The notes beneath the pieces are model-generated. The model was given only the letters and a program-made list of their open reading frames with translations, was not told the origin of the DNA and did not search any database. DNA of 64,000 nucleotides, taken from the NCBI GenBank assembly GCA_026018925.1, contig JAKSZU010000216.1:186001-250000 (forward strand), written 5' to 3'. The first letter of the stretch is position 1, and each line of letters starts with the position of its first letter. Shown in pieces: positions 37,648-48,291 of this stretch. This stretch comes from Tupaia tana. Taxonomy: Eukaryota; Chordata; Mammalia; Scandentia; Tupaiidae. The translations under genes and the position numbers were made by a program.

Positions 37648-40465
37648 GTGTCTCTGAGTTCTCTGTCTCTCTCTGCTCCTGTCTCCTCATTTTTTTTGGT
37701 AATTTTTCCTTTTTACGATTTTTTAAAGGTAGAATTTCTCTCTGGCTCTCAGCTCCATCTTTTGTTTTGTTAATACGCCCTTCTGCTCTTTTCTCCCAGG
37801 CAGGAGAGTTGAGCCATTCTCTGAGAAGATTCCACATGGATACTGGGAACTAGATATTTCAGGGCACAGGCGAAATGAAGATTTTCTACTCATAATTCAG
37901 CCTCCAGCAAGCAAAGCTAGTGTGGTAGGGAGGCCCCTCTGGCCTTCTATCCCTGTCCTCTGTGTCTCTGAGGTCTCTGTCTCTCTCTGCTCCTGTCTCC
38001 TCATTTTTTTTGGTAATTTTTCATTTTTACGATTTTTTTAAAGGTAGAATTTCTCTCTGGCTCTCAGTTCCATCTTTTGTTTTCTTAATAAGCCCTTCTG
38101 CTCCTTTCTCCCAGGCAGGAGAGTTGAGCCATTCTCTGAGAAGATTCCACATGGATACTGGGAACTAGATATTTCAGGGCACAGGCGAAATGAAGATTTT
38201 CTACTTATAATTCAGCCTCCAGCAAGCAAAGCTAGTGTGGTAGGGAGCCCCTCTGGCCTTCTATCCCTGTCTCTGTGTCTCTGAGTTCTCTGTCTCTCTC
38301 TGCTCCTGTCTCCTCATTTTTTTTGGTAATTTATCCTATTTACGATGTTTTAAAGGTAGAATTACTCTCTGGCTCTCAGCTCCATCTATTGTTTTGTTAA
38401 TAAGCCCTTCTGCTCGTTTCTCCCAGGCAGGAGAGTTGAGCCATTCTCTGAGAAGTTTCCACATGGATACTGGGAACTAGATATTTCAAGGCACAGGCGA
38501 AATGAAGATTTTCTACTCATAATTCAGCCCCCAGCAAGCAAAGCTAGAGTGGTAGGGAGCCCCTCGGGCCTTCTATCCCTGTCTCTGTGTCTCAGAGATC
38601 TCTGTCTCTCTCTTCTCCTGTCTCCTCATTTTTTTTGGTAATTTTTCCTTTTTACGATTTTTTTAAAGGTAGAATTTCTCTCTGCCTCTCAGCTCCATCT
38701 TTTGTTTTGTTAATAAGCCCTTCTGCTCCTTTCTCCCAGGCAGGAGAGTTGAGCCATTCTCTGAGAAGATTCCACATGGATACTGGGAACTAGATATTTC
38801 AGGGCTCAGGCGAAATGAAGATTTTCTACTCATAATTCAGCCTCCAGCAAGCAAAACTAGTGTGGTAGGGAGCCCATCTGGCCTTCTATCGCTGTCTCTG
38901 TGTCTCTGAGGTCTCTTTCTCTCTCTGCTCCTGTCTCTTCATTTTTTTTTGGTAATTTTTCCTTTTTACGATTTTTTTAAATGTAGAATTTCTCTCTGGC
39001 TCTCAGCTCCATCTTTTGTTTTGTTAATAAGCCCTTCTGCTCCTTTCTCCCAGGCAGGAGTGTTGAGCCATTCTCTGAGAAGATTCCACATGGATACTGG
39101 GAACTAGATATTTCAGGGCACAGGCGAAATGAAGATTTTCTACTCATAATTCAGCCTCCAGCAAGCAAAGCTAGTGTGGTAGGGAGCCCCTCTGGCCTTC
39201 TATCCCTGTCTCTGTGTCTCTGAGATCTCTGCCTCTATCTGCTCCTGTCTCCTCATTTTTTTTGGTAATTTACCTTTTTACGATATTTTTAAAGGTAGAA
39301 TTTCTCTCTGCCTCTCAGCTCCATCTTTTGTTTTGTTAATAAGCCCTTCTGCTCCTTTCTCCCAGGCAGGAGAGTTGAGCGATTCTCTGAGAAGTTTCCA
39401 CATGGATACTGGGAACTAGATATTTCAGGGCACAGGCGAAATGAAGATTTTCTACTCATAATTCAGCCTCCAGAAAGGAAAACTAATGTGGTAGGGAGCC
39501 CCTCTGGCCTTCTATCGCTGGCTCTGTGTCTCTGTGGTCTCTGTCTCTCTCTGCTCCTGTCTCTTCATTTTTTTTGTTAATTTTTCCTTTTTACGATTTT
39601 TTTAAGGGTAGAATTTCTCTCTGGCTCTCAGCTCCATCTTTTGTTTTGTTAATAAGCCCTTCTGCTCCTTTCTCCCAGGCAGGAGAGTTGAGCCATTCTC
39701 TGAGAAGATTCCACATGGATACTGGGAACTATATATTTCAGGGCACAGGCGAAGTGAAGATTTTCTACTCATAATTCAGCCTCCAGCAAGCAAAGCTAGT
39801 GTGGTAGGGAGCCCCTCTGGCCTTCTATCGCTGTCTCTGTGTCTCTGAGGTCTCTTTCTCTCTCTGCTCCTGTCTCCTCATTTTTTTTTGGTAATTTTTC
39901 CTTTTTACGATTTTTTTAAAGGAAGAATTTCTCTCTGGCCCTCAGCTCCATCTTTTGTTTTATTAATAAGCCCTTCTGCTCCTTTCTCCCAGGCTGGAGA
40001 GTTGAGCCATTCTCTGAGAAGATTCCACATGGATACTGAGAACTAGATATTTCAGGGCACAGGCGAAATGAAGATTTTCTACTCATAATTCCGCCTCCAG
40101 CAAGCAAAGCTAGTGTGGTAGGGAGCCCCTCTGGCCTTCTATCCCTGTCTCTGTGTCTCTGAGGTCTCTGTCTCTTTCTGCTCCTGTCTCCTCATTTTTT
40201 TTGGTAATTTTTCCTTTTTACGATTTTTTTAAAGGTAGAATTTCTCTCTGGCTCTCAGCTCCATCTTTTGTTTTCTTAATAAGCCCTTCTGCTCCTTTCT
40301 TCCAGGCAGGAGAGTTGAGCCATTCTCTGAGAAGATTCCACATGGATACTGGGAACTAGATATTTCAGGGCACAGGCGAAATGAAGATTTTCTACTCATA
40401 ATTCAGCCTCCAGCAAGCAAAGCTAGTGTGGTAGGGAGCCCCTCTGGCCTTCTATCCCTGTCTCT
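37648..40465 (+). repeat. Nine-monomer block, pass 1
   Basis: Unit starts are 37648, 37962, 38275, 38587, 38900, 39214, 39526, 39839 and 40153. The order of types is taatacg/T6, ctcagttcc, catctattg, ctcttctcc with gggctcagg, ttaaatgtag, aatttacctttttacg, ctgtggtctc with ttaagggtag, ccctcag/ggctggag, and ttcttaat. The same order reappears at 40466 (first five only), at 42039 (from the second type) and at 61418. Unit 37648 carries two extra bases (aggcccctct near 37931 and gtcctctg near 37957). Confidence 0.92.
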
Positions 40466-42038
40466 GTGTCCTCTGAGTTCTCTGTCTCTCTCTGCTCCTG
40501 TCTCCTCATTTTTTTTGGTAATTTTTCCTTTTTACGATTTTTTAAAGGTAGAATTTCTCTCTGGCTCTCAGCTCCATCTTTTGTTTTGTTAATACGCCCT
40601 TCTGCTCTTTTCTCTCAGGCAGGAGAGTTGAGCCATTCTCTGAGAAGATTCCACATGGATACTGGGAACTAGATATTTCAGGGCACAGGCGAAATGAAGA
40701 TTTTCTACTCATAATTCAGCCTCCAGCAAGCAAAGCTAGTGTGGTAGGGAGCCCCCTCTGGCCTTCTATCCCTGTCTCTGTGTCTCTGAGGTCTCTGTCT
40801 CTCTCTGCTCCTGTCTCCTCATTTTTTTTGGTAATTTTTCATTTTTACGATTTTTTTAAAGGTAGAATTTCTCTCTGGCTCTCAGTTCCATCTTTTGTTT
40901 TCTTAATAAGCCCTTCTGCTCCTTTCTCCCAGGCAGGAGAGTTGAGCCATTCTCTGAGAAGGTTCCACATGGATACTGGGAACTAGATATTTCAGGGGCA
41001 CAGGCGAAATGAAGATTTTCTACTCATAATTCAGCCTCCAGCAAGCAAAGCTAGTGTGGTATGTAGCCCCTCTGGCCTTCTATCCCTGTCTCTGTGTCTC
41101 TGAGTTCTCTGTCTCTCTCTGCTCCTGTCTCCCTCATTTTTTTTTGGTAATTTATCCTATTTTACGATGTTTTATAGGTAGAATTACTCTCTGGCTCTCA
41201 GCTCCATCTATTGTTTTGTTAATAAGCCCTTCTGCTCGTTTCTCCCAGGCAGGAGAGTTGAGCCATTCTCTGAGAAGTTTCCCACATGGATACTGGGAAA
41301 CTAGATATTTCAAGGCACAGGCGAAATGAAGATTTTCTACTCATAATTCAGCCCCCAGCAAGCAAAGCTAGAGTGGTAGGGAGCCCCTCGGGCCTTCTAT
41401 CCCTGTCTCTGTGTCTCAGAGATCTCTGTCTCTCTCTTCTCCTGTCTCCTCATTTTTTTTGGTAATTTTTCCTTTTTACGATTTTTTTAAAGGTAGAATT
41501 TCTCTCTGCCTCTCAGCTCCATCTTTTGTTTTGTTAATAAGCCCTTCTGCTCCTTTCTCCCAGGCAGGAGAGTTGAGCCATTCTCTGAGAAGATTCCACA
41601 TGGATACTGGGAACTAGATATTTCAGGGCTCAGGCGAAATGAAGATTTTCTACTCATAATTCAGCCTCCAGCAAGCAAAACTAGTGTGGTAGGGAGCCCA
41701 TCTGGCCTTCTATCGCTGTCTCTGTGTCTCTGAGGTCTCTTTCTCTCTCTGCTCCTGTCTCTTCATTTTTTTTTGGTAATTTTTTCCTTTTTACGATTTT
41801 TTTAAATGTAGAATTTCTCTCTGGCTCTCAGCTCCATCTTTTGTTTTGTTAATAAGCCCTTCTGCTCCTTTCTCCCAGGCAGGAGTGTTGAGCCATTCTC
41901 TGAGAAGATTCCACATGGATACTGGGAACTAGATATTTCAGGGCACAGGCGAAATGAAGATTTTCTACTCATAATTCAGCCTCCAGCAAGCAAAGCTAGT
42001 GTGGTAGGGAGCCCCTCTGGCCTTCTATCCCTGTCTCT
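40466..42038 (+). repeat. Nine-monomer block, truncated pass 2
   Basis: Unit starts are 40466, 40780, 41094, 41411 and 41724. They correspond to 37648, 37962, 38275, 38587 and 38900, at shifts growing from 2818 to 2824 bp. The growth is caused by single-base insertions concentrated here. After the fifth unit the array jumps back to the 37962 type at 42039, so the last four types of the block are missing from this pass. Confidence 0.92.
40466..42038. other. Cluster of single-base homopolymer gains
   Basis: Relative to their paralogous units, these five monomers contain extra bases that each lengthen an existing run. They are gtgtcctctg (near 40470), gccccctctgg (40752), caggggcaca (40995), tccctcat (41131), a ninth T just after it, tattttacg (41157), gtttcccaca (41279), gggaaactag (41297) and gtaattttttcc (41785). 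Five fall in unit 41094, making it 317 bp against 312 bp for its paralog at 38275. They could be real, or residual errors of a long-read consensus. Confidence 0.8.
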
Positions 42039-44855
42039 GTGTCTCTGAGGTCTCTGTCTCTCTCTGCTCCTGTCTCCTCATTTTTTTTGTTAATTTTTCA
42101 TTTTTACGATTTTTTTAAAGGTAGAATTTCTCTCTGGCTCTCAGTTCCATCTTTTGTTTTCTTAATAAGCCCTTCTGCTCCTTTCTCCCAGGCAGGAGAG
42201 TTGAGCCATTCTCTGAGAAGATTCCACATGGATACTGGGAACTAGATATTTCAGGGCACAGGCGAAATGAAGATTTTCTACTCATAATTCAGCCTCCAGC
42301 AAGCAAAGCTAGTGTGGTAGGGAGCCCCTCTGGCCTTCTATCCCTGTCTCTGTGTCTCTGAGTTCTCTGTCTCTCTCTGCTCCTGTCTCCTCATTTTTTT
42401 GGTAATTTATCCTATTTACGATATTTTAAAGGTAGAATTTCTCTCTGGCTCTCAGCTCCATCTATTGTTTTGTTAATAAGCCCTTCTGCTCGTTTCTCCC
42501 AGGCAGGAGAGTTGAGCCATCCTCTGAGAAGTTTCCGCATGGATACTGGGAACTAGATATTTCAAGGCACAGGCGAAATGAAGATTTTCTACTCATAATT
42601 CAGCCCCCAGCAAGCAAAGCTAGAGTGGTAGGGAGCCCCTCGGGCCTTCTATCCCTGTCTCTGTGTCTCTGAGATCTCTGTCTCTCTCTTCTCCTGTCTC
42701 CTCATTTTTTTTGGTAATTTTTCCTTTTTACGATTTTTTTAAAGGTAGAATTTCTCTCTGCCTCTCAGCTCCATCTTTTGTTTTGTTAATAAGCCCTTCT
42801 GCTCCTTTCTCCCAGGCAGGAGAGTTGAGCCATTCTCTGAGAAGATTCCACATGGATACTGGGAACTAGATATTTCAGGGCTCAGGCGAAATGAAGATTT
42901 TCTACTCATAATTCAGCCTCCAGCAAGCAAAACTAGTGTGGTAGGGAGCCCATTTGGCCTTCTATCGCTGTCTCTGTGTCTCTGAGGTCTCTGTCTCTCT
43001 CTGCTCCTGTCTCTTCATTTTTTTTTGGTAATTTTTCCTTTTTATGATTTTTTTAAATGTAGAATTTCTCTCTGGCTCTCAGCTCCATCTTTTGTTTTGT
43101 TAATAAGCCCTTCTGCTCCTTTCTCCCAGGCAGGAGTGTTGAGCCATTCTCTGAGAAGATTCCACATGGATACTGGGAACTAGATATTTCAGGGCACAGG
43201 CGAAATGAAGATTTTCTACTCATAATTCAGCCTCCAGCAAGCAAAGCTAGTGTGGTAGGGAGCCCCTCTGGCCTTCTATCCCTGTCTCTGTGTCTCTGAG
43301 ATCTCTGCCTCTATCTGCTCCTGTCTCCTCATTTTTTTTGGTAATTTACCTTTTTACGATATTTTTAAAGGTAGAATTTCTCTCTGCCTCTCAGCTCCAT
43401 CTTTTGTTTTGTTAATAAACCCTTCTGCTCCTTTCTCCCAGGCAGGAGAGTTGAGCGATTCTCTGAGAAGATTCCACATGGATACTGGGAACTAGATATT
43501 TCAGGGCACAGGCGAAATGAAGATTTTCTACTCATAATTCAGCCTCCAGAAAGGAAAACTAATGTGGTAGGGAGCCCCTCTGGCCTTCTATCGCTGTCTC
43601 TGTGTCTCTGTGTTCTCTGTCTCTCTCTGCTCCTGTCTCCTCATTTTTTTTTTGTTAATTTTTCCTTTTTACGATTTTTTTAAGGGTAGAATTTCTCTCT
43701 GGCTCTCAGCTCCATCTTTTGTTTTGTTAATAAGCCCTTCTGCTCCTTTCTCCCAGGCAGGAGAGTTGAGCCATTCTCTGAGAAGATTCCACATGGATAC
43801 TGGGAACTATATATTTCAGGGCACAGGCGAAGTGAAGATTTTCTACTCATAATTCAGCCTCCAGCAAGCAAAGCTAGTGTGGTAGGGAGCCCCTCTGGAC
43901 TTCTATCGCTGTCTCTGTGTCTCTGAGGTCTCTTTCTCTCTCTGCTCCTGTCTCCTCAATTTTTTTGGTAATTTTTTCCTTTTTACGATTTTTTTAAAGG
44001 AAGAATTTCTCTCTGGCCCTCAGCTCCATCTTTTGTTTTATTAATAAGCCCTTCTGCTCCTTTCTCACAGGCTGGAGAGTTGAGACATTCTCTGAGAAGA
44101 TTCCACATGGATACTGAGAACTAGATATTTCAGGGCACAGGCGAAATGAAGATTTTCTACTCATAATTCAGCCTCCAGCAAGCAAAGCTAGTGTGGTAGG
44201 GAGCCCCTCTGGCCTTCTATCCCTGTCTCTGTGTCTCTGAGGTCTCTGTCTCTCTCTGCTCCTGTCTCCTCATTTTTTTTGGTAATTTTTCCTTTTTACG
44301 ATTTTTTTAAAGGTAGAATTTCTCTCTGGCTCTCAGCTCCATCTTTTGTTTTCTTAATAAGCCCTTCTGCTCCTTTCTCCCAGGCAGGAGAGTTGAGCCA
44401 TTCTCTGAGAAGATTCCACATGGATACTGGTAACTAGATATTTCAGGGCACAGGCGAAATGTAGATTTTCTACTCATAATTCAGCCTCCAGCAAGCAAAG
44501 TTAGTGTGGTAGGGAGCCCCTCTGGCCTTCTATCCCTGTCTCTGTGTCTCTGAGTTCTCTGTTTCTCTCTGCTCCTGTCTCCTCATTTTTTTTGGTAATT
44601 TTTCCTTTTTACGATTTTTTAAAGGTACAATTTATCTCTGGCTCTCAGCTCCATCTTTTGTTTTGTTAATACGCCCTTCTGCTCTTTTCTCCCAGGCAGG
44701 AGAGTTGAGCCATTCTCTGAGAAGATTCCACATGGATACTGGGAACTAGATATTTCAGGGCACAGGCGAAATGAAGATTTTCTACTCATAATTCAGCCTC
44801 CAGCAAGCAAAGCTAGTGTGGTAGGGAGCCCCTCTGGCCTTCTATCCCTGTCTCT
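42039..44855 (+). repeat. Nine-monomer block, pass 3
   Basis: Unit starts are 42039, 42352, 42663, 42976, 43290, 43602, 43917, 44231 and 44544. They correspond to 37962-40466 at a shift of 4076-4078 bp (13 monomers). Unit 43917 has ctcacaggctgg and gttgagacattc, which are absent from 39839 but present in 63608. The copy at the right end of the window is therefore closer to this pass at that point than to pass 1. Confidence 0.92.
44231..44543 (+). repeat. Reference monomer (313 bp) with internal landmarks
   Basis: This unit is close to the consensus and serves as a ruler. It opens with a CT-rich stretch of TCTCTG-like repetitions (44231-44271), followed by a T8 run (44273-44280). An AT-rich segment holds the first CpG (44299-44300, in acgatttt). 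A donor-like aaag|gtagaa follows at 44310-44318. A second pyrimidine-rich stretch ends in a splice-acceptor-like tttctcccag (44374-44383). The 3' half is mixed in composition and contains the dyad ttctctgagaa (44401-44411), the overlapping GAAgaTTC (44409-44416), the second CpG (44455-44456, in ggcgaaat) and a conserved ctccagcaagcaaag. Consensus composition by hand is about A 61, C 77, G 61, T 114, so the given strand is roughly 61% pyrimidine. This copy carries ttcttaat where many have ttgttaat, and ggtaac where most have gggaac. Confidence 0.95.
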
Positions 44856-45168
44856 GTGTCTCTGAGGTCTCTGTCTCTCTCTGCTCCTGTCTCCTCATTT
44901 TTTTTGGTAATTTATCCTTTTTACGATTTTTTTAAAGGTAGAATTTCTCTCTGGCTCTCAGCTCCATCTTTTGTTTTGTTAATAAGCCCTTCTGCTCCTT
45001 TCTCCCAGGCAGGAGAGTTGAGCCATTCTCTGAGAAGATTCCACATGGATACTGGGAACTAGATATTTCAGGTCACAGGCGAAATAAAGATTTTCTACTT
45101 ATAATTCAGCCTCCAGCAAGCAAAGCTAGTGTGGTAGGGAGCCCCTCTGGCCTTCTATCCCTGTCTCT
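44856..45168 (+). repeat. Junction monomer returning to the 26-kb module
   Basis: The 5' part has ordinary gaggtctctg and aatttatcctttt. The 3' part has gcgaaataaag and ctacttataat, marks of 26084 and 49228, whose own 5' ends (gactctttctctttctg) are missing here. The unit therefore joins the 37-44.8-kb block to a new pass over the 26-kb module. The switch point can only be placed between about 44930 and 45080. Confidence 0.7.
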
Positions 45169-47980
45169 GTGTCTCTGAGGTCTCTGTCTCTCTCTGCTCC
45201 TGTCTCCTCATTTTTTTTGGTAATTTTTCCTTTTTACGATTTTTTTAAAGGTAGAATTTCTCTCTGGCTCTCAGCTCCATCTTTTGTTTTGTTAATAAGC
45301 CCTTCTGCTCCTTTCTCTCCGGCCGGAGAGTTGAGCCATTCTCTGAGAAGATTCCACATGGATACTGGGAACTAGATATTTCAGGGCACAGGCGAAATGA
45401 AGATTTTCTACTCATAATTCAGCCTCCAGTAAACAAAGCTAGTGTGGTAGGGAGCCCCTCTGGCCTTCTATCCCTGTCTCTGTGTCTCTGAGGTCTCTGT
45501 CTCTCTCTGCTCCTGACTCCTCATTTTTTTTTGCTAATTTTTCCATTTTACGATTTTTTAAAGGTAGAATTTCTCTCTGGCTCTCAGCTCCATCTTTTGT
45601 TTTTTAATTAGCCCTTCTGTTCCTTTCTCCCGGGCAGGAGAGTTGAGCCATTCTCTGAGAAGATTCCACATGGATACTGGGAACTAGATATTTCAGGGCA
45701 CAGGCGAAATGAAGATTTTCTACTCATAATTCAGCCTCCAGCAAGCAAAGCTAGTGTGGTAGGGAGCCCCACTGGCCTTCTATCCCTGTCTCTGTGTCTC
45801 TGAGGTCTCTGTCTCTCTCTGCTCCTGACTCATCATTTTTTTTGGTAATTTTTCCTTTTAACGATTTTTTTAAAGGTAGAATTTCTCTCTGGCTCTCAGC
45901 TCCATCTTTTGTTTTGTTAATAAGCCCTTCTGCTCCTTTCTCCCAGGCAGGAGAGTTGAGCCATTCTCTTAGAAGATTCCACATGGATACTGGGAACTAG
46001 ATATTTCAGGGCACAAGCGAAATGAAGATTTTCTACTCATAATTCAGCCTCCAGCAAGCCAAGCTAGTGTGGTAGGGAGCACCTCTGGCCTTCTATCCCT
46101 GTATCTGTGTCTCTGAGGTCTCTGTCTCTCTCTGCTCCTTTTTCCTCATTTTTTTGGTAATTTTTCCTTTTTACGATTTTTTTAAAGGTAGAATTTCTCT
46201 CTGGCTCTCAGCTCCATCTTTGGTATTGTTAATAAGCACTTCTGTTCCTTTCTCCTAGGCAGGAGAGTTGACCCATTCTCTGAGAAGATTCCACATGGAT
46301 ACTGGGAACTAGAAAATTTAGGGCACAGGCCAAATGAAGATTTTCTACTCATAATTCAGCCTCCAGCAAGCAAAGCTAGTTGGTAGGGAGCCCCTCTGGC
46401 CTTCTATCCCTGTCTCTGTGTCTCTGAGGTCTCTGTCTCTCTGTGCTCCTGTCTCCTCATTTTTTTTGGTAACTTTTCGTTTTTACGATTTTTTTAAAGG
46501 TAGAATTTCTCTCTGGCTCTCAGCTCCATCTTTTGTTTTGTTAATAAGCCCTTCTGCTCCTTTCTCCCAGGCAGTAGAGTTGAGCCATTCTCTGAGAAGG
46601 TTCCTCATGGATACTGGGAACTAGATATTTCAGGGCACAGGCGAAATGAAGGTTTTCTACTCATAATTCAGCCTCCAGCAAGCAAAGCTAGTGTGGTAGG
46701 GAGACCCTCTGGCCTTCTATCCCTGTCTCTGTGTCTCTGAGGTCTCTGTCTCTCTCTGCTCCTGTCTCTTCATTTTTTTTGTAATTTTTCTTTTTACGAT
46801 TTTTTTAAAGGTAGAATTTCTCTATGGCTCTTAGCTCCATCTTTTGTTTTGTTAATAAGCCCTTCTGCTCCTTTCTCCCAGGCAGGAGAGTTGAGCCATT
46901 CTCTGAGAAGTTTCCACATGGATACTGGGAACTAGATATTTCTGGGCACAGGCGAAATGAAGATTTTCTACTCATAATTCAGCCTCCAGCAAGCAAAGCT
47001 AGTGTGGTAGGGAGCCCCTCTGGCCTTCTATCCCTTTCTCTGTGTCTCTGAGGTCTCTGTCTCTCTCTGCTCCTGTCTCCTCAATTTTTTTGGTAATTTT
47101 TCCTTTTTACGATTTTTTTAAAGGTAGAATTTCTCTCTGGCTCTCAGCTCCATCTTTTGTTTTGTTAATAAGCCCTTCTGCTCCTTTCTCCCCGGCCGGA
47201 GAGTTGAGCCATTCTCTGAGAAGATTCCACATGGATACTGGGAACTATATATTTCAGGGCACAGTCGAAATGAAGATTTTCTACTCATAATTCAGCCTCC
47301 AGTAAACAAAGCTAGTGTGGTAGGGAGCCTCTCTGGCCTTCTATCCCTGTCTCTGTGTCTCTGAGGTCTCTGTCTCTCTCTGCTCCTGACTCCTCATTTT
47401 TTTTGCTAATTTTTAGATTTTACGATTTTTTTAAAGGTAGAATTTCTCTCTGGCTCTCAGCTCCATCTTTTGTTTTGTTAATAAGCCCTTCTGCTCCTTT
47501 CTCCCCGGCCGGAGAGTTGAGCCATTCTCTGAGAAGTTTCCACATGGATACTGGGAACAAGATATTTCAGGGCAGAGGCGAAATGAAGATTTTCTACTCA
47601 TAATTCAGCCTCCAGCAAACAAAGCTAGTGTGGGAGGGAGCCCCTCTGGCCTTCTATCCCTGTCTCTGTGTCTCTGAGGTCTCTGTCTCACTCTGCTCCT
47701 GACTCCTCATTTTTTTTGCTAATTTTTCCATTTTACGATTTTTTTAAAGGTAGAATTTCTCTCTGGCTCTCACCTCCATCTTTTGTTTTGTTAATAAGCC
47801 CTTCTGCTCCTTTCTCCCAGGCTGGAGAGTTGAGCCATTCTCTGAGAAGATTCCACATGGATACTGGGAACTAGATATTTCAGGGCACAGGCGAAATGAA
47901 GATTTTCTACTCATAATTCAGCCTCCAGCAAGCAAAGCTAGTGTGGTAGGGAGCCCAACTGGCCTTCTATCCCTGTCTCT
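45169..47980 (+). repeat. 26-kb module, third and shortened pass
   Basis: Unit starts are 45169, 45482, 45794, 46107, 46418, 46731, 47042, 47355 and 47668. They follow 26397 onward at 18,772-18,774 bp, dropping to 18,461 bp from 47042. The drop means the unit corresponding to 28269 (gtcactgagg) has been lost. Unit 46731 has the 27958-type 5' end (tctatggctcttagc) but its own 3' end (gaagtttcc, tttctgggc) leads straight into the ccctttctctg that precedes 28581-type units, so the loss occurred within it. Confidence 0.88.
45315..45330. other. Palindrome CTCTCCGGCCGGAGAG, copy in unit 45169
   Basis: Identical palindrome in the third, shortened pass over the 26-kb module. Confidence 0.9.
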
Positions 47981-48291
47981 GTGTCTGAGGTCTCTGTCTC
48001 TCTCTGCTCCTGACTCATCATTTTTTTTGGTAATTTTTCCTTTTTACGATTTTTTTAAAGGTAGAATTTCTCTCTGGCTCTCAGCTCCATCTTTTGTTTT
48101 GTTAATAAGCCCTTCTGCTCCTTTCTCCCAGGCAGGAGAGTTGAGCCATTCTCTTAGAAGATTCCACATGGATACTGGGAACTAGATATTTCAGGGCACA
48201 GGCGAAATGAAGATTTTCTACCCATAATTCAGCCTCCAGCAAGCAAAGCTAGTGTGGTAGGGAGCCCCTCTGGCCTTCTATCCCTGTCTCT
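47981..48291 (+). repeat. Single junction monomer before copy 2
   Basis: This unit follows a 29207-type unit but resembles the 25771 type (actcatcat, ctcttagaag). It has gcccaactgg upstream, a two-base loss in the landmark (gtgtctgagg), and tttttacg rather than tttaacg. It leads into 48292, which shares ccggccgtagag with 25148. It marks the step back of about 14 monomers that starts the second copy of the large duplication. Confidence 0.8.

Noticed and set aside
44231..44270. Independent microsatellite of TCTCTG repetitions.
   Set aside because: The stretch is short and imperfect and is a fixed part of every monomer. It shows little repeat-number change between units, so it is not a separate microsatellite locus.
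44451..44472. CENP-B box, sought because this may be a centromeric satellite.
   Set aside because: The only TTCG in the consensus is the complement of ggcgaa, and the remaining core positions of the box (the central A and the CGGG) are not met on that strand.
44231..44543. Origin from a tRNA-derived SINE or another polymerase III gene.
   Set aside because: No A-box or B-box-like motif (GGTTCGA) is seen on either strand, and there is no tRNA-like fold. The A-rich stretch on the minus strand is internal, not a tail.
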